Part shown: in pieces, positions 1 through 7,321 of the stretch
Layout: every line of letters starts with the position of its first letter
Numbering within the stretch: position 1 is the stretch's first letter
Assembly (NCBI GenBank): GCA_937873345.1
Contig: CALMRL010000610.1
Coordinates: 1-9,168 of the forward strand
DNA length: 9,168 bases
Direction of reading: 5' to 3'
Origin: an uncultured Beijerinckiaceae bacterium
GTDB taxonomy: Bacteria; Pseudomonadota; Alphaproteobacteria; Rhizobiales; Beijerinckiaceae
The notes under the pieces: model-generated
What the model was told of the DNA's origin: nothing
Seen by the model: only the letters and a program-made list of their open reading frames with translations
The model's database searches: none
Made by a program: the position numbers and the translations under genes

Positions 1-806
<806 letters not shown>

Positions 807-824
807 TCGCAAGCGCTGACCCGA

Positions 825-1661
825 TTGTCCCGGGTTGGCGCTCCTGCCTCGGCGACCATCGTGCTCCTGCTCCCGCCGGACCTTCCGCCACCCGATGCCG
901 AGCGACTGGTGGCAATCCTTGCCGGTTGCCTCGACGTCCGCGATCACGGGCTGATCGCGGAAGCGAATTACAGTTACCGGGCGGACGAAGATTTCGCAGG
1001 GCTGCGGCACCATGTCGAGACGGGCAGGTGGGCGCCGCTGCATTGGCACCCGCGCGAAGTACTTGAACTCACGCGCTGGGACGAGCCGCCGCATGATCCG
1101 AGCTTCGAGCGGCGGCACTGGCGCCGCGCCTTCAGTTGCGCCGCTCTGTTGCGCGCCTCTGGCGAGCCGGAAAACCAGGGTCACCTCTACGGGCAGAACA
1201 CCTCGCTCGCTGGCCTGATCGACAGCCTCGATGCCCTCGCCGACATGCCCCTGGCCAAGCCGAGGCGGATAGTCGTGGCGAGCCTCGCCGAGCCGGCGGC
1301 CGGCTGCCTCGCTTGGCTGATCCCGCGCGTACCTCCCGACGAGGCCGGTGAAGCCGCCTTCTTCGGCCTCGGCCTGCTCTGGTTCGCGCTAGCCCTCGAC
1401 GTGCCGGTCGCTGCGCTCGTCGCGCTCGCCGACTGGGTCATGGCCGCCGAAGACGATGTCACTGCACCCTGGCGCGCAGACATCGGCGTCCGGATGCCGT
1501 GCCGCTGGCTCCTCGATGGCACGTGCTTCGACCAACGCCATGCCCTGTGGTGCGAGATCGGGCGACGGCTGCCCCTCCGGTTGCGGCGCCGGCATGGGCC
1601 GGCCGTGGCCGAGGTGATCGGGTTCCACGCCGCGATGATCGGCGACGGGCGTCGTGCGTGA
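825..1661 (+). CDS. Hypothetical protein encoded directly downstream of rpoD
   Basis: I do not recognise this 278-codon gene. It begins 18 bp after the rpoD stop, in the same reading frame, so it is probably cotranscribed with rpoD. The assigned start is a TTG at 825; a GTG at 861 is an alternative, and neither has a convincing ribosome binding site. The protein opens with a short hydrophobic stretch (IVLLLPPDLPPP, about residues 12-23). A Trp/His/Arg-rich middle follows (residues 69-103, with WAPLHWHPRE and RRHWRRAF). Next is a polar segment HLYGQNTSLAGLIDSLDAL (120-138), and then an Ala/Leu-rich stretch (about 177-205) that could be a buried or membrane helix. Six cysteines are scattered (35, 105, 161, 226, 234, 243). 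No catalytic motif is evident. Codon use resembles its neighbours, which supports a real gene. Function unknown. Confidence 0.75.
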   Translation: MSRVGAPASATIVLLLPPDLPPPDAERLVAILAGCLDVRDHGLIAEANYSYRADEDFAGLRHHVETGRWAPLHWHPREVLELTRWDEPPHDPSFERRHWRRAFSCAALLRASGEPENQGHLYGQNTSLAGLIDSLDALADMPLAKPRRIVVASLAEPAAGCLAWLIPRVPPDEAGEAAFFGLGLLWFALALDVPVAALVALADWVMAAEDDVTAPWRADIGVRMPCRWLLDGTCFDQRHALWCEIGRRLPLRLRRRHGPAVAEVIGFHAAMIGDGRRA

Positions 1662-1703
1662 CGATCCTCGCGCCATGCGCGTCGCGAAGCAGCCCTCGCC
1701 GGC

Positions 1704-3278
1704 TCACCGCTTGAAGATATAGCGCCCCGGGTGGTGGTCGAGGATGTTGGCGTCCCATCCTCCGAGATGCGGGGAGACGAGGTTCGGGGCGTCGTAGCTC
1801 ATCAGCGGCAGGTAGGGCAGCTTCGCCAGCAGCACCGCCTCGGCCTCGTGCATCAACGCTTGGCGTCTCGCCGCATCCGCTTCGACGTCGGCCTCGCCCA
1901 TCAGCGCGTCGAAGCGCGCGTCGTGGAAATGCGCATAGTTCAGGCCCCTGTTGTCGCCCTCGGCAAGAAACAGGAAGTTCTCGGCATCGGGGAAATCAGC
2001 GAACCAGCCGGAGCGGGCGACCTGGAACGGCGCGCCCGAGCCGAGATAGCTGAAGAACGAGGCAGCGTCGCTGACCACGAAATCGCAGGTGACGCCGAGG
2101 CGCCGCCACATGTCGGCCACCGCCACCGCCGTCGCCCTGTTGTTCTCGCCCTGGTCGAGGCGCAGTGTCAGGTGCAGCGGGTTGTGCGGCCCGTAGCCGG
2201 CCTCGCCGATCAGCCGGCGCGCCTCGTCCTCGCGGGCGAAGGGGTCCATGTCGGCGAAGGCGGCCCGCGTCGGCGCGCCGTAGGCCGGCAGCCCCGGCGC
2301 GACGAAGGACAGGCTCGGCTGGGTCGTGCCGCCCCAGATCGCGTCGGCGAGGAAGTCGCGGTCGACCGCCATCGCCAGCGCTTGGCGCACCCGGACGTCG
2401 TCGAGCGGCGGGCGGCGCGTGTCGAGCGCGTAGTACGAGGTGCCGAGGCTCGGCGTCAGCCTGAGCGAGCCCGCGAGGGTGCGGCGGATGAAGGCGATCT
2501 GGTCGGTCGGCAGCTCGTTGTAGCTGTCGAGCTCACCCGCCATGAAGCGGCGCAGACCGGACGAGCGGTCGGTGACCGGCACGATCTCCTCGCCGTCGAG
2601 CGCCACCGAGGCGGCATCGTGGAAGTACGGGTTCTTTTCGAGCACCAGCCGCTCGTTAGGCACGTAGCGGCGCAGCACGAAGGCGCCGTTGCCGACCATG
2701 CGGCCGGCGCGGGCGAAGCCGTCACCCCAGCGTTCCACGGCCGGCCGATACACCGGCATCGCCGTCATGTGGGTCAGCGCATCGAGCAGCACCGCCGAGC
2801 GGTGCTCCAGCGCGATCTCAAGCGTGCCGGCGTCGATCGCGCGCACGCCCAGCGCCTCGACGGGCAGCGCGCCGGTGTTCACGGCCTTGGCGTTCTTCAG
2901 CATGTAGAGGATGTTGGCGTAGCCGGCGCCGGTCCGCGGGTCCATCAGCCGGCGCAGCGAATAGACGAAGTCGTCTGCCGTAACCCGCTCGCCGTTCGAC
3001 CAGCGCGCGTCGGGGCGCAGCGCGAAGGTGGTGGTCAGCCCGTCCGCGCTGATGCGCCAGCCCGACGCCACGCCGGGCTTCAGCGCGCCGTGGCTGTCAT
3101 AGACGGTGAGCCCCTCGTAGAGTTCGTCGAGAATGTGCTGCTCGACGGAGGTGGAGGTCCTGTGCGGGTCGAGCGAGCCGGGGTCGGCGGTCTCGCCGCG
3201 CCGCCATACGCCGGCGGCGCCAGCGGGCAGGAGGAACAGCAGCAGCATGGCGAGCACGCGCGCGACGAGAAGGACCAT
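1704..3278 (-). CDS. OppA-like peptide ABC transporter substrate-binding protein (SBP_bac_5), solitary
   Basis: This is a periplasmic binding protein of the extracellular solute-binding family 5, closest in style to OppA/MppA, which capture oligopeptides for an inner-membrane ABC permease. The 524-residue length is usual. Residues 1-22 form a Sec signal peptide: a short VAR n-region, the hydrophobic core MLLLFLLPAGA, and Ala/Gly at the likely cleavage site. Matches along the fold include SLDPH (35-39), LYEGLTVYD (53-61), the DARWSNGERVTADDFVYS segment (90-107), NERLVLEKNPYF (208-219), PPLDDVRVRQAL (290-301), ARSGWFADF (421-429) and a C-terminal YIFKR. Asp428 in GWFAD aligns with the OppA aspartate that binds the peptide N-terminus, so peptides are the likely ligand. 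No permease or ATPase gene lies beside it, so it must borrow a remote transporter or act otherwise, as MppA does for murein peptide. The ATG at 3278 is preceded by only a weak GAAG-type site. Confidence 0.9.
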   Translation of the reverse strand: MVLLVARVLAMLLLFLLPAGAAGVWRRGETADPGSLDPHRTSTSVEQHILDELYEGLTVYDSHGALKPGVASGWRISADGLTTTFALRPDARWSNGERVTADDFVYSLRRLMDPRTGAGYANILYMLKNAKAVNTGALPVEALGVRAIDAGTLEIALEHRSAVLLDALTHMTAMPVYRPAVERWGDGFARAGRMVGNGAFVLRRYVPNERLVLEKNPYFHDAASVALDGEEIVPVTDRSSGLRRFMAGELDSYNELPTDQIAFIRRTLAGSLRLTPSLGTSYYALDTRRPPLDDVRVRQALAMAVDRDFLADAIWGGTTQPSLSFVAPGLPAYGAPTRAAFADMDPFAREDEARRLIGEAGYGPHNPLHLTLRLDQGENNRATAVAVADMWRRLGVTCDFVVSDAASFFSYLGSGAPFQVARSGWFADFPDAENFLFLAEGDNRGLNYAHFHDARFDALMGEADVEADAARRQALMHEAEAVLLAKLPYLPLMSYDAPNLVSPHLGGWDANILDHHPGRYIFKR

Positions 3279-3360
3279 CGCGCTTCATAGGCCCGAAACG
3301 GTGCTTTACAAATGCCGCCGCCGCCGGGATTGTCGCTTCCCCGCCCTCCGGCCATCCGTC

Positions 3361-3780
3361 ATGCCGCGCCAGCCGACCAACGAAGACCTGCCGCCGTCGA
3401 TCGATCCGGCGATCCGCACCATCGCCATGCCGACCGACACCAACCCCGCCGGCGACATCTTCGGCGGCTGGCTGCTGTGGCAGATGGACCTCGCCGCCGG
3501 CAACGCCGCCGCCCGCCATGCCGGCGGACGTTGCGCCACGATCGCCATCGACCAGATCGTCTTCCTGCAGCCGGTGAAGGTCGGCGACGAGGTCACGGTT
3601 TATGCGCAGCTGCTCGGCACCGGGCGGTCGTCGATGCGCTTCGAGGTGACGGCGTGGCGGCGCCGCCGCGACGGCGAGCGGGTGTACAAGGTGACGGGCG
3701 CGATCTTCACCTTCGTCGCCCTCGACCTCGACGGCCGCCCCCGCGACGTCCGCCCGCTGGTGCAGGCGGGGATGGGATGA
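3361..3780 (+). CDS. Acyl-CoA thioesterase, YciA-type hotdog fold
   Basis: This is a 139-residue single-hotdog thioesterase that hydrolyses acyl-CoA to free acid and CoA in the cytosol. The diagnostic motif is TDTNPAGDIFGGWLLWQMD (residues 25-43). In YciA the Asp of QMD is a catalytic residue, equivalent to Asp43 here, and the GDIFGGW loop shapes the active site. The segments AIDQIVFLQPVKVGDEVTVYAQ (62-83) and FTFVALDLDGRPR (116-128) complete the usual YciA pattern. I chose the ATG at 3361 because MPRQPTNEDLPP leads straight into the conserved core; an in-frame GTG at 3301 would add 20 unconserved Cys/Arg-rich residues. It is divergent from the OppA-like gene and lies 4 bp upstream of the Gre-family gene, so the two + strand genes are probably one transcript. 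Substrate chain length cannot be read from sequence. Confidence 0.92.
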   Translation: MPRQPTNEDLPPSIDPAIRTIAMPTDTNPAGDIFGGWLLWQMDLAAGNAAARHAGGRCATIAIDQIVFLQPVKVGDEVTVYAQLLGTGRSSMRFEVTAWRRRRDGERVYKVTGAIFTFVALDLDGRPRDVRPLVQAGMG

Positions 3781-3784
3781 GGGC

Positions 3785-4231
3785 GTGAGCCGGGCGTTCG
3801 TCCGCGAGGGCGACGGCGAGGACGACGGCCTGCCCGATCGCCCGGTGTCGTCGCACCGCAACCTCGTCACGCCGGGCGGGCTGGCGATGCTCGACCGCGA
3901 ACTAGCGGAGGCTCGCGAACGGCTGGTGCGGGCCGGCGGCGATCGTCCCGCCGCCGCCGCGGCACGGCGCGACATCCGCTACTGGACGGCGCGACGCGCC
4001 TCGGCCGAAGTGGTCGAGCCGGCGGAGGACGGCACCGTGCGCTTCGGCGCGACGGTGACGATCGAGCGCGAGGACGGACGCCGCCGCACCTTCCGCATCG
4101 TCGGCGAGGACGAGGCCGATCCCGCGCGCGGATGCATCGCCCATGTCGCGCCCCTCGCCCGCGCCGTGCTCGGGCGGCAGGCCGGCGACGAGGTGGAGTT
4201 CGCCGGCGGCGCGCTGCTGATCGTCGGATAG
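3785..4231 (+). CDS. GreA/GreB-family transcription elongation factor-like protein with atypical coiled-coil tip
   Basis: A 148-residue protein with the C-terminal FKBP-like Gre domain (about 84-148): VRFGATVTIE, RTFRIVGEDEADPARGCIAHVAPLARAVLG, then GDEVEF. This domain docks on RNA polymerase near the secondary channel. The N-terminal half has the lead SSHRNLVTPGGLAML (22-36) shared by this subgroup, then a helical segment (33-78) that should form the coiled coil. In classical GreA/GreB the coiled-coil tip carries an acidic D-L-x-E-N-A-E-Y type motif that coordinates Mg2+ for transcript cleavage. Here the corresponding region reads RAGGDRPAAAAARRDIRYW (49-67), with one Asp and no glutamates, so cleavage stimulation is doubtful. 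It may compete for the secondary channel, as Rnk or other Gre-like proteins do. The GTG start overlaps a GAGGG-like site and is 4 bp after the thioesterase stop, suggesting translational coupling. Confidence 0.85.
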   Translation: MSRAFVREGDGEDDGLPDRPVSSHRNLVTPGGLAMLDRELAEARERLVRAGGDRPAAAAARRDIRYWTARRASAEVVEPAEDGTVRFGATVTIEREDGRRRTFRIVGEDEADPARGCIAHVAPLARAVLGRQAGDEVEFAGGALLIVG

Positions 4232-4257
4232 GGGGCATGCTCTCGCATGGGCCGCGT

Positions 4258-4307
4258 CCGCAGCAAGGCGCGACTGCGGTGAGGACAGCTCCGCGGGCGC
4301 CTCGCGG
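4258..4307. terminator. Possible hairpins between convergent gre-like and SDR genes
   Basis: The 88-bp gap between two convergent genes holds two short inverted repeats. One is CCGCAG (4258-4263) with CTGCGG (4274-4279) around a 10-nt loop. The other is CCGCG (4291-4295) with CGCGG (4303-4307) around a 7-nt loop. Neither is followed by a T-tract on either strand, so these are at best weak or Rho-assisted terminators. Confidence 0.2.
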
Positions 4308-4319
4308 CTGCGCGTCCCG

Positions 4320-5090
4320 TCACGCTTGCGCTTCCAGCGCCTTCCGAGCCATCGCGTTGAGCGTCGTCAAGGCCTCGTCGAAGCGATGCTCTGCCTCGGC
4401 GTTGCGCTGGAAGGCGACGCGCTGGACCAGGATCTCGCGCGGCGTCGGCTGCCGCTGGAACAGCGCCATCACCTCATCGATGAAGTCGTTCAGCGGCAGA
4501 TAGCCCTGGCGCGTGGCTTGGCCGGGCGTCAGCTCGGTCTGCACCGCAGGAGGCACCAGCTCGATCACTTCGACCTTGCCCCTCAGCACCTCGCGCAGCG
4601 AGACCGTGTAGCTGTGGATCGCTGCCTTGGTCGCCGAGTAGGTCGGCGCCAGCGTCAGCGGGACGAACGCCAGGCCCGACGAGACGTTGATCAGGGCCGC
4701 GTCGGGGCGGGCGATCAGCTGCTCGACGAGGGCATCGGTCAGCCGGATCGGACCGAGGAGGTTGGTGACGACCGTCGCCTCGGCATCGGCGAGGTCGCGG
4801 GAACGGTCCAGCCCCTCGCTGCGCATGATCCCGGCATTGTTGATCAGGACGTTCAGCTCCGGATGCTCGGCGATGATCCGCTTGGCGAAGCCGGCGATGC
4901 TGTCGGCGTCCTCGATGTCGAGAGGGATCGCGTGCATGCGCGGATGCCCCGCGGTGACCTGCTCCAGCGCCGCCATCCGGCGCCCGGCGACGACGACGGT
5001 GTTGCCGAGATCGTGGAAGCGCCGGGCGAGGGCCGCGCCGATCCCGGAGCCGCCGCCGGTGATGAGGATGGTGTTGCCTGCTATTCTCAT
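4320..5090 (-). CDS. Short-chain dehydrogenase/reductase (SDR), DltE-like
   Basis: A 256-residue classical SDR oxidoreductase using NAD(P)(H). The Rossmann nucleotide-binding motif TGGGSGIG is at residues 11-18, and Arg37-Arg38 in VVAGRR, after strand beta-2, suggests a preference for NADP(H). NNAG is at 84-87. The catalytic tetrad is complete: Asn110 (VVTNLLG), Ser138 (INVSSG), Tyr151 and Lys155 (YSATK). The overall look (SSGLAFVPL, SLREVLRG, ELVPPAVQTELTPG) matches the COG3967/DltE-like SDRs often annotated as teichoic-acid D-alanylation enzymes, a label that makes no sense in a Gram-negative, so the substrate is unknown. The ATG at 5090 is preceded by AAGGGC at a suitable distance; a longer reading to 5177 would add 29 unconserved residues across the control region. 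It is divergent from the HxlR-type regulator, its likely controller. Confidence 0.93.
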   Translation of the reverse strand: MRIAGNTILITGGGSGIGAALARRFHDLGNTVVVAGRRMAALEQVTAGHPRMHAIPLDIEDADSIAGFAKRIIAEHPELNVLINNAGIMRSEGLDRSRDLADAEATVVTNLLGPIRLTDALVEQLIARPDAALINVSSGLAFVPLTLAPTYSATKAAIHSYTVSLREVLRGKVEVIELVPPAVQTELTPGQATRQGYLPLNDFIDEVMALFQRQPTPREILVQRVAFQRNAEAEHRFDEALTTLNAMARKALEAQA

Positions 5091-5145
5091 GACGATGCCC
5101 TTGCCGTTGATGACGTGACGGAGGGTATGGGCAGGACCGCAAGCG

Positions 5146-5191
5146 TTGAAGTACGCACCCGAAAGATTTGTACGCACCAGAAAGAGAGTAC
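5146..5191. promoter_or_regulatory. Candidate HxlR operator: 16-bp tandem repeat and three GTAC boxes
   Basis: Two 16-bp direct repeats lie in the SDR/HxlR intergenic region: GTACGCACCCGAAAGA at 5151-5166 and GTACGCACCAGAAAGA at 5170-5185, differing at one position. A third GTAC occurs at 5188-5191. The boxes start at 5151, 5170 and 5188, about 19 and 18 bp apart, close to two helical turns, so bound dimers would sit on one face. A plausible -35 hexamer (TTGAAG, 5146-5151) for the regulator gene abuts the first repeat, and the last box overlaps its ribosome binding region. That fits autoregulation plus control of the divergent dehydrogenase. The repeats are visible in the sequence; the operator role is inferred. 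Confidence 0.55.
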
Positions 5192-5194
5192 TCG

Positions 5195-5629
5195 ATGCGT
5201 CGAACGGCCGAGGACGAAAGGATCGAGGAGCGGCGGCGCGGGCCGATCCCGGCGGAGGTCGATCTGGCGATCGAGGCGCTGGTTAACGACATCATCGGCA
5301 AGGTGGCCGACAAGTGGACCATGCTGATCCTGGAGGCGCTGGAGGAGCACGGCGTGCTTCGCTTCACGCAACTTGGTCGGGCGGTGGGCGGCATCAGCCA
5401 GAAGATGCTGACGCAGACGGTGCGTCAGATGGAGCGTGACGGCCTCGTGCGCCGCACCGTGCACCCGGTGATCCCGCCGCGGGTCGATTACGAGCTGACG
5501 CCGCTCGGCGCCAGCTTGGGCGCGGCCGTCTGCGGAGTGTGGATCTGGGCGGAAACGCACCACGCCGAGATCGAGCAGGCACGCCGGGCGTTCGCGGCTG
5601 GCCGGACCGTCGCCGAGGGCGTTAGCTGA
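5195..5629 (+). CDS. HxlR-family winged helix-turn-helix transcriptional regulator
   Basis: A 144-residue MarR-like dimeric regulator of the HxlR (DUF24) family. The hallmark core is present: IGKVADKWTMLILEAL (34-49), the recognition region RFTQLGRAVGGISQKMLTQTVRQMERDGLVRR (56-87), then the wing with PPRVDYELTPLG (94-105). A helical C-terminal dimerisation segment follows. Redox-sensing HxlR members such as YodB or HypR use an N-terminal cysteine. Here the only cysteine is Cys113 near the C-terminal helix, so a classical thiol switch at the usual place is not evident. The ATG at 5195 follows AAAGAGAG at good spacing; an upstream TTG (5168) would put nine codons inside the operator-like repeats. 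The gene is divergent from the SDR gene, the commonest arrangement for an HxlR regulator and its target. Confidence 0.93.
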   Translation: MRRTAEDERIEERRRGPIPAEVDLAIEALVNDIIGKVADKWTMLILEALEEHGVLRFTQLGRAVGGISQKMLTQTVRQMERDGLVRRTVHPVIPPRVDYELTPLGASLGAAVCGVWIWAETHHAEIEQARRAFAAGRTVAEGVS

Positions 5630-5761
5630 GGGCGTCGGGGGATCGAGGGTGCGCGGGACCTCTTCGCCTCGCGCATGAAGCGGCGGCGGGAACGTGCTAG
5701 CCTCCGGCCCCAAGCCCTTTCACGATCCCCGGTCCCCTTGGCCTCCTCGAAACGCCTCGTC

Positions 5762-6787
<1,026 letters not shown>

Positions 6788-6804
6788 GGAGGCCGTCAGA
6801 GCAA

Positions 6805-6831
6805 GCGGTGAGCCTGCCGTGAGCTCGCCGC
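6805..6831. terminator. Possible hairpin between convergent ruvB and DUF6894 genes
   Basis: A 9-bp stem with one G-U pair is formed by GCGGTGAGC (6805-6813) and GCTCGCCGC (6823-6831) around a 9-nt loop, inside the 47-bp gap between two converging genes. There is no T-run on the + side and only TTGCTCT on the - side, so intrinsic termination would be inefficient. The position is right for a shared terminator; the strength is doubtful. Confidence 0.3.
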
Positions 6832-6834
6832 GCG

Positions 6835-7083
6835 TCAGGTCAGCGAGGCGGGACCGTGTCGTTCCGCCGAGAATCTGAGTTCGCAAACCCATTGGCCACC
6901 CTCGTCGGTGACGATCATTCGCCATGGGCGGTCACACTTCCAGCCGGTGCGTCCAAGGTCCTTCAAGGTCTGGCCGGCGACCTCGATGGCTTCGTCGTAG
7001 GCCTGATCGGCACCGTCCAACTCCGTCCCGACGCGATCGAGCGCCATCTCGTCCTGACCGGAGTGGAAGTAGAAAAGCGACAT
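6835..7083 (-). CDS. DUF6894 family small protein
   Basis: An 82-residue protein of the DUF6894 type, a small family common in alphaproteobacteria with no assigned function. It has the typical pattern: an opening aromatic strand (MSLFYFHSG), an acidic stretch with D-x-x-G-T-E-L (16-22), a helix with conserved alanines (AYDEAIEVAGQTLKDLG, 28-44), then W-R-M-I-V-T-D-E-G-G (54-63) and a final strand ELRFSAE (68-74). Many family members sit alone near stress genes; here the neighbours are ruvB (convergent) and the catalase (same strand, upstream). The ATG is preceded by AGGGAGAG at about 7 nt, a good ribosome binding site, and by an AT-rich promoter-like region. A TTGACT hexamer lies upstream but no clear -10. 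No signal peptide, so presumably cytosolic. Confidence 0.82.
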   Translation of the reverse strand: MSLFYFHSGQDEMALDRVGTELDGADQAYDEAIEVAGQTLKDLGRTGWKCDRPWRMIVTDEGGQWVCELRFSAERHGPASLT

Positions 7084-7152
7084 GTCAGCTCTCCCTGGAT
7101 GGCCCGACCGCTCTCTTTCCCGTCAGGCCAGTCAAGGCATTCTTCCACAAAA

Positions 7153-7190
7153 AATGTCATTTGTTACGAATGTCATCTGCCGCACAGATG
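7153..7190. repeat. AT-rich patch with AATGTCAT direct repeat and adjoining dyad
   Basis: Upstream of the DUF6894 gene, AATGTCAT occurs at 7153-7160 and again at 7169-7176, a 16-bp period in one of the few AT-rich patches of the window. The second copy runs into a perfect inverted repeat, CATCTG (7174-7179) and CAGATG (7185-7190), around a 5-nt loop. The location suggests a promoter or regulator-binding region; no specific regulator is implied. Confidence 0.35.
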
Positions 7191-7230
7191 GCCGGGCTGG
7201 TTGCGGGGCCTGAACGACGGCGGATGCTCC

Positions 7231-7268
7231 AAGCGAAAGGCCGCGCGGCGGGTTGCGCCGTGCGGCCT
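7231..7268 (-). terminator. Rho-independent terminator downstream of the catalase gene
   Basis: Two 13-nt arms (7238-7250 and 7256-7268) pair along their whole length with one non-Watson-Crick position around a 5-nt loop; the stem is very GC-rich. On the - strand it is followed by TTTCGCTT (7231-7238), a short imperfect U-tract. It lies 54 bp beyond the catalase stop codon and before the DUF6894 gene, so it would separate the two - strand transcripts. Confidence 0.6.
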
Positions 7269-7321
7269 CCTCGTCGATCGGCGATCCAGCGCCGGAAGCG
7301 ATCCCGGCGCCGGCTGCGGTC

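Noticed and set aside
1662..1703. Terminator between the convergent unknown gene and OppA-like gene
   Set aside because: Only imperfect GC-rich complementarity is present, with no clear stem and no T-tract.
1731..3290. A 519-codon open frame on the + strand opposite the OppA-like gene
   Set aside because: It is Arg/Val/His-rich and low in complexity, has no family resemblance, and mirrors a clearly real protein on the other strand. Long antisense frames are expected at this GC content.
3301..3360. GTG start adding 20 residues to the thioesterase
   Set aside because: The added residues are Cys/Arg-rich and unlike YciA proteins; the ATG at 3361 fits the family start.
5675..5761. N-terminal extension of RuvB from an upstream ATG
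   Set aside because: The 29 extra residues are Arg/Ser-rich, RuvB homologues start near MPDP, and there is no ribosome binding site for the upstream ATG.
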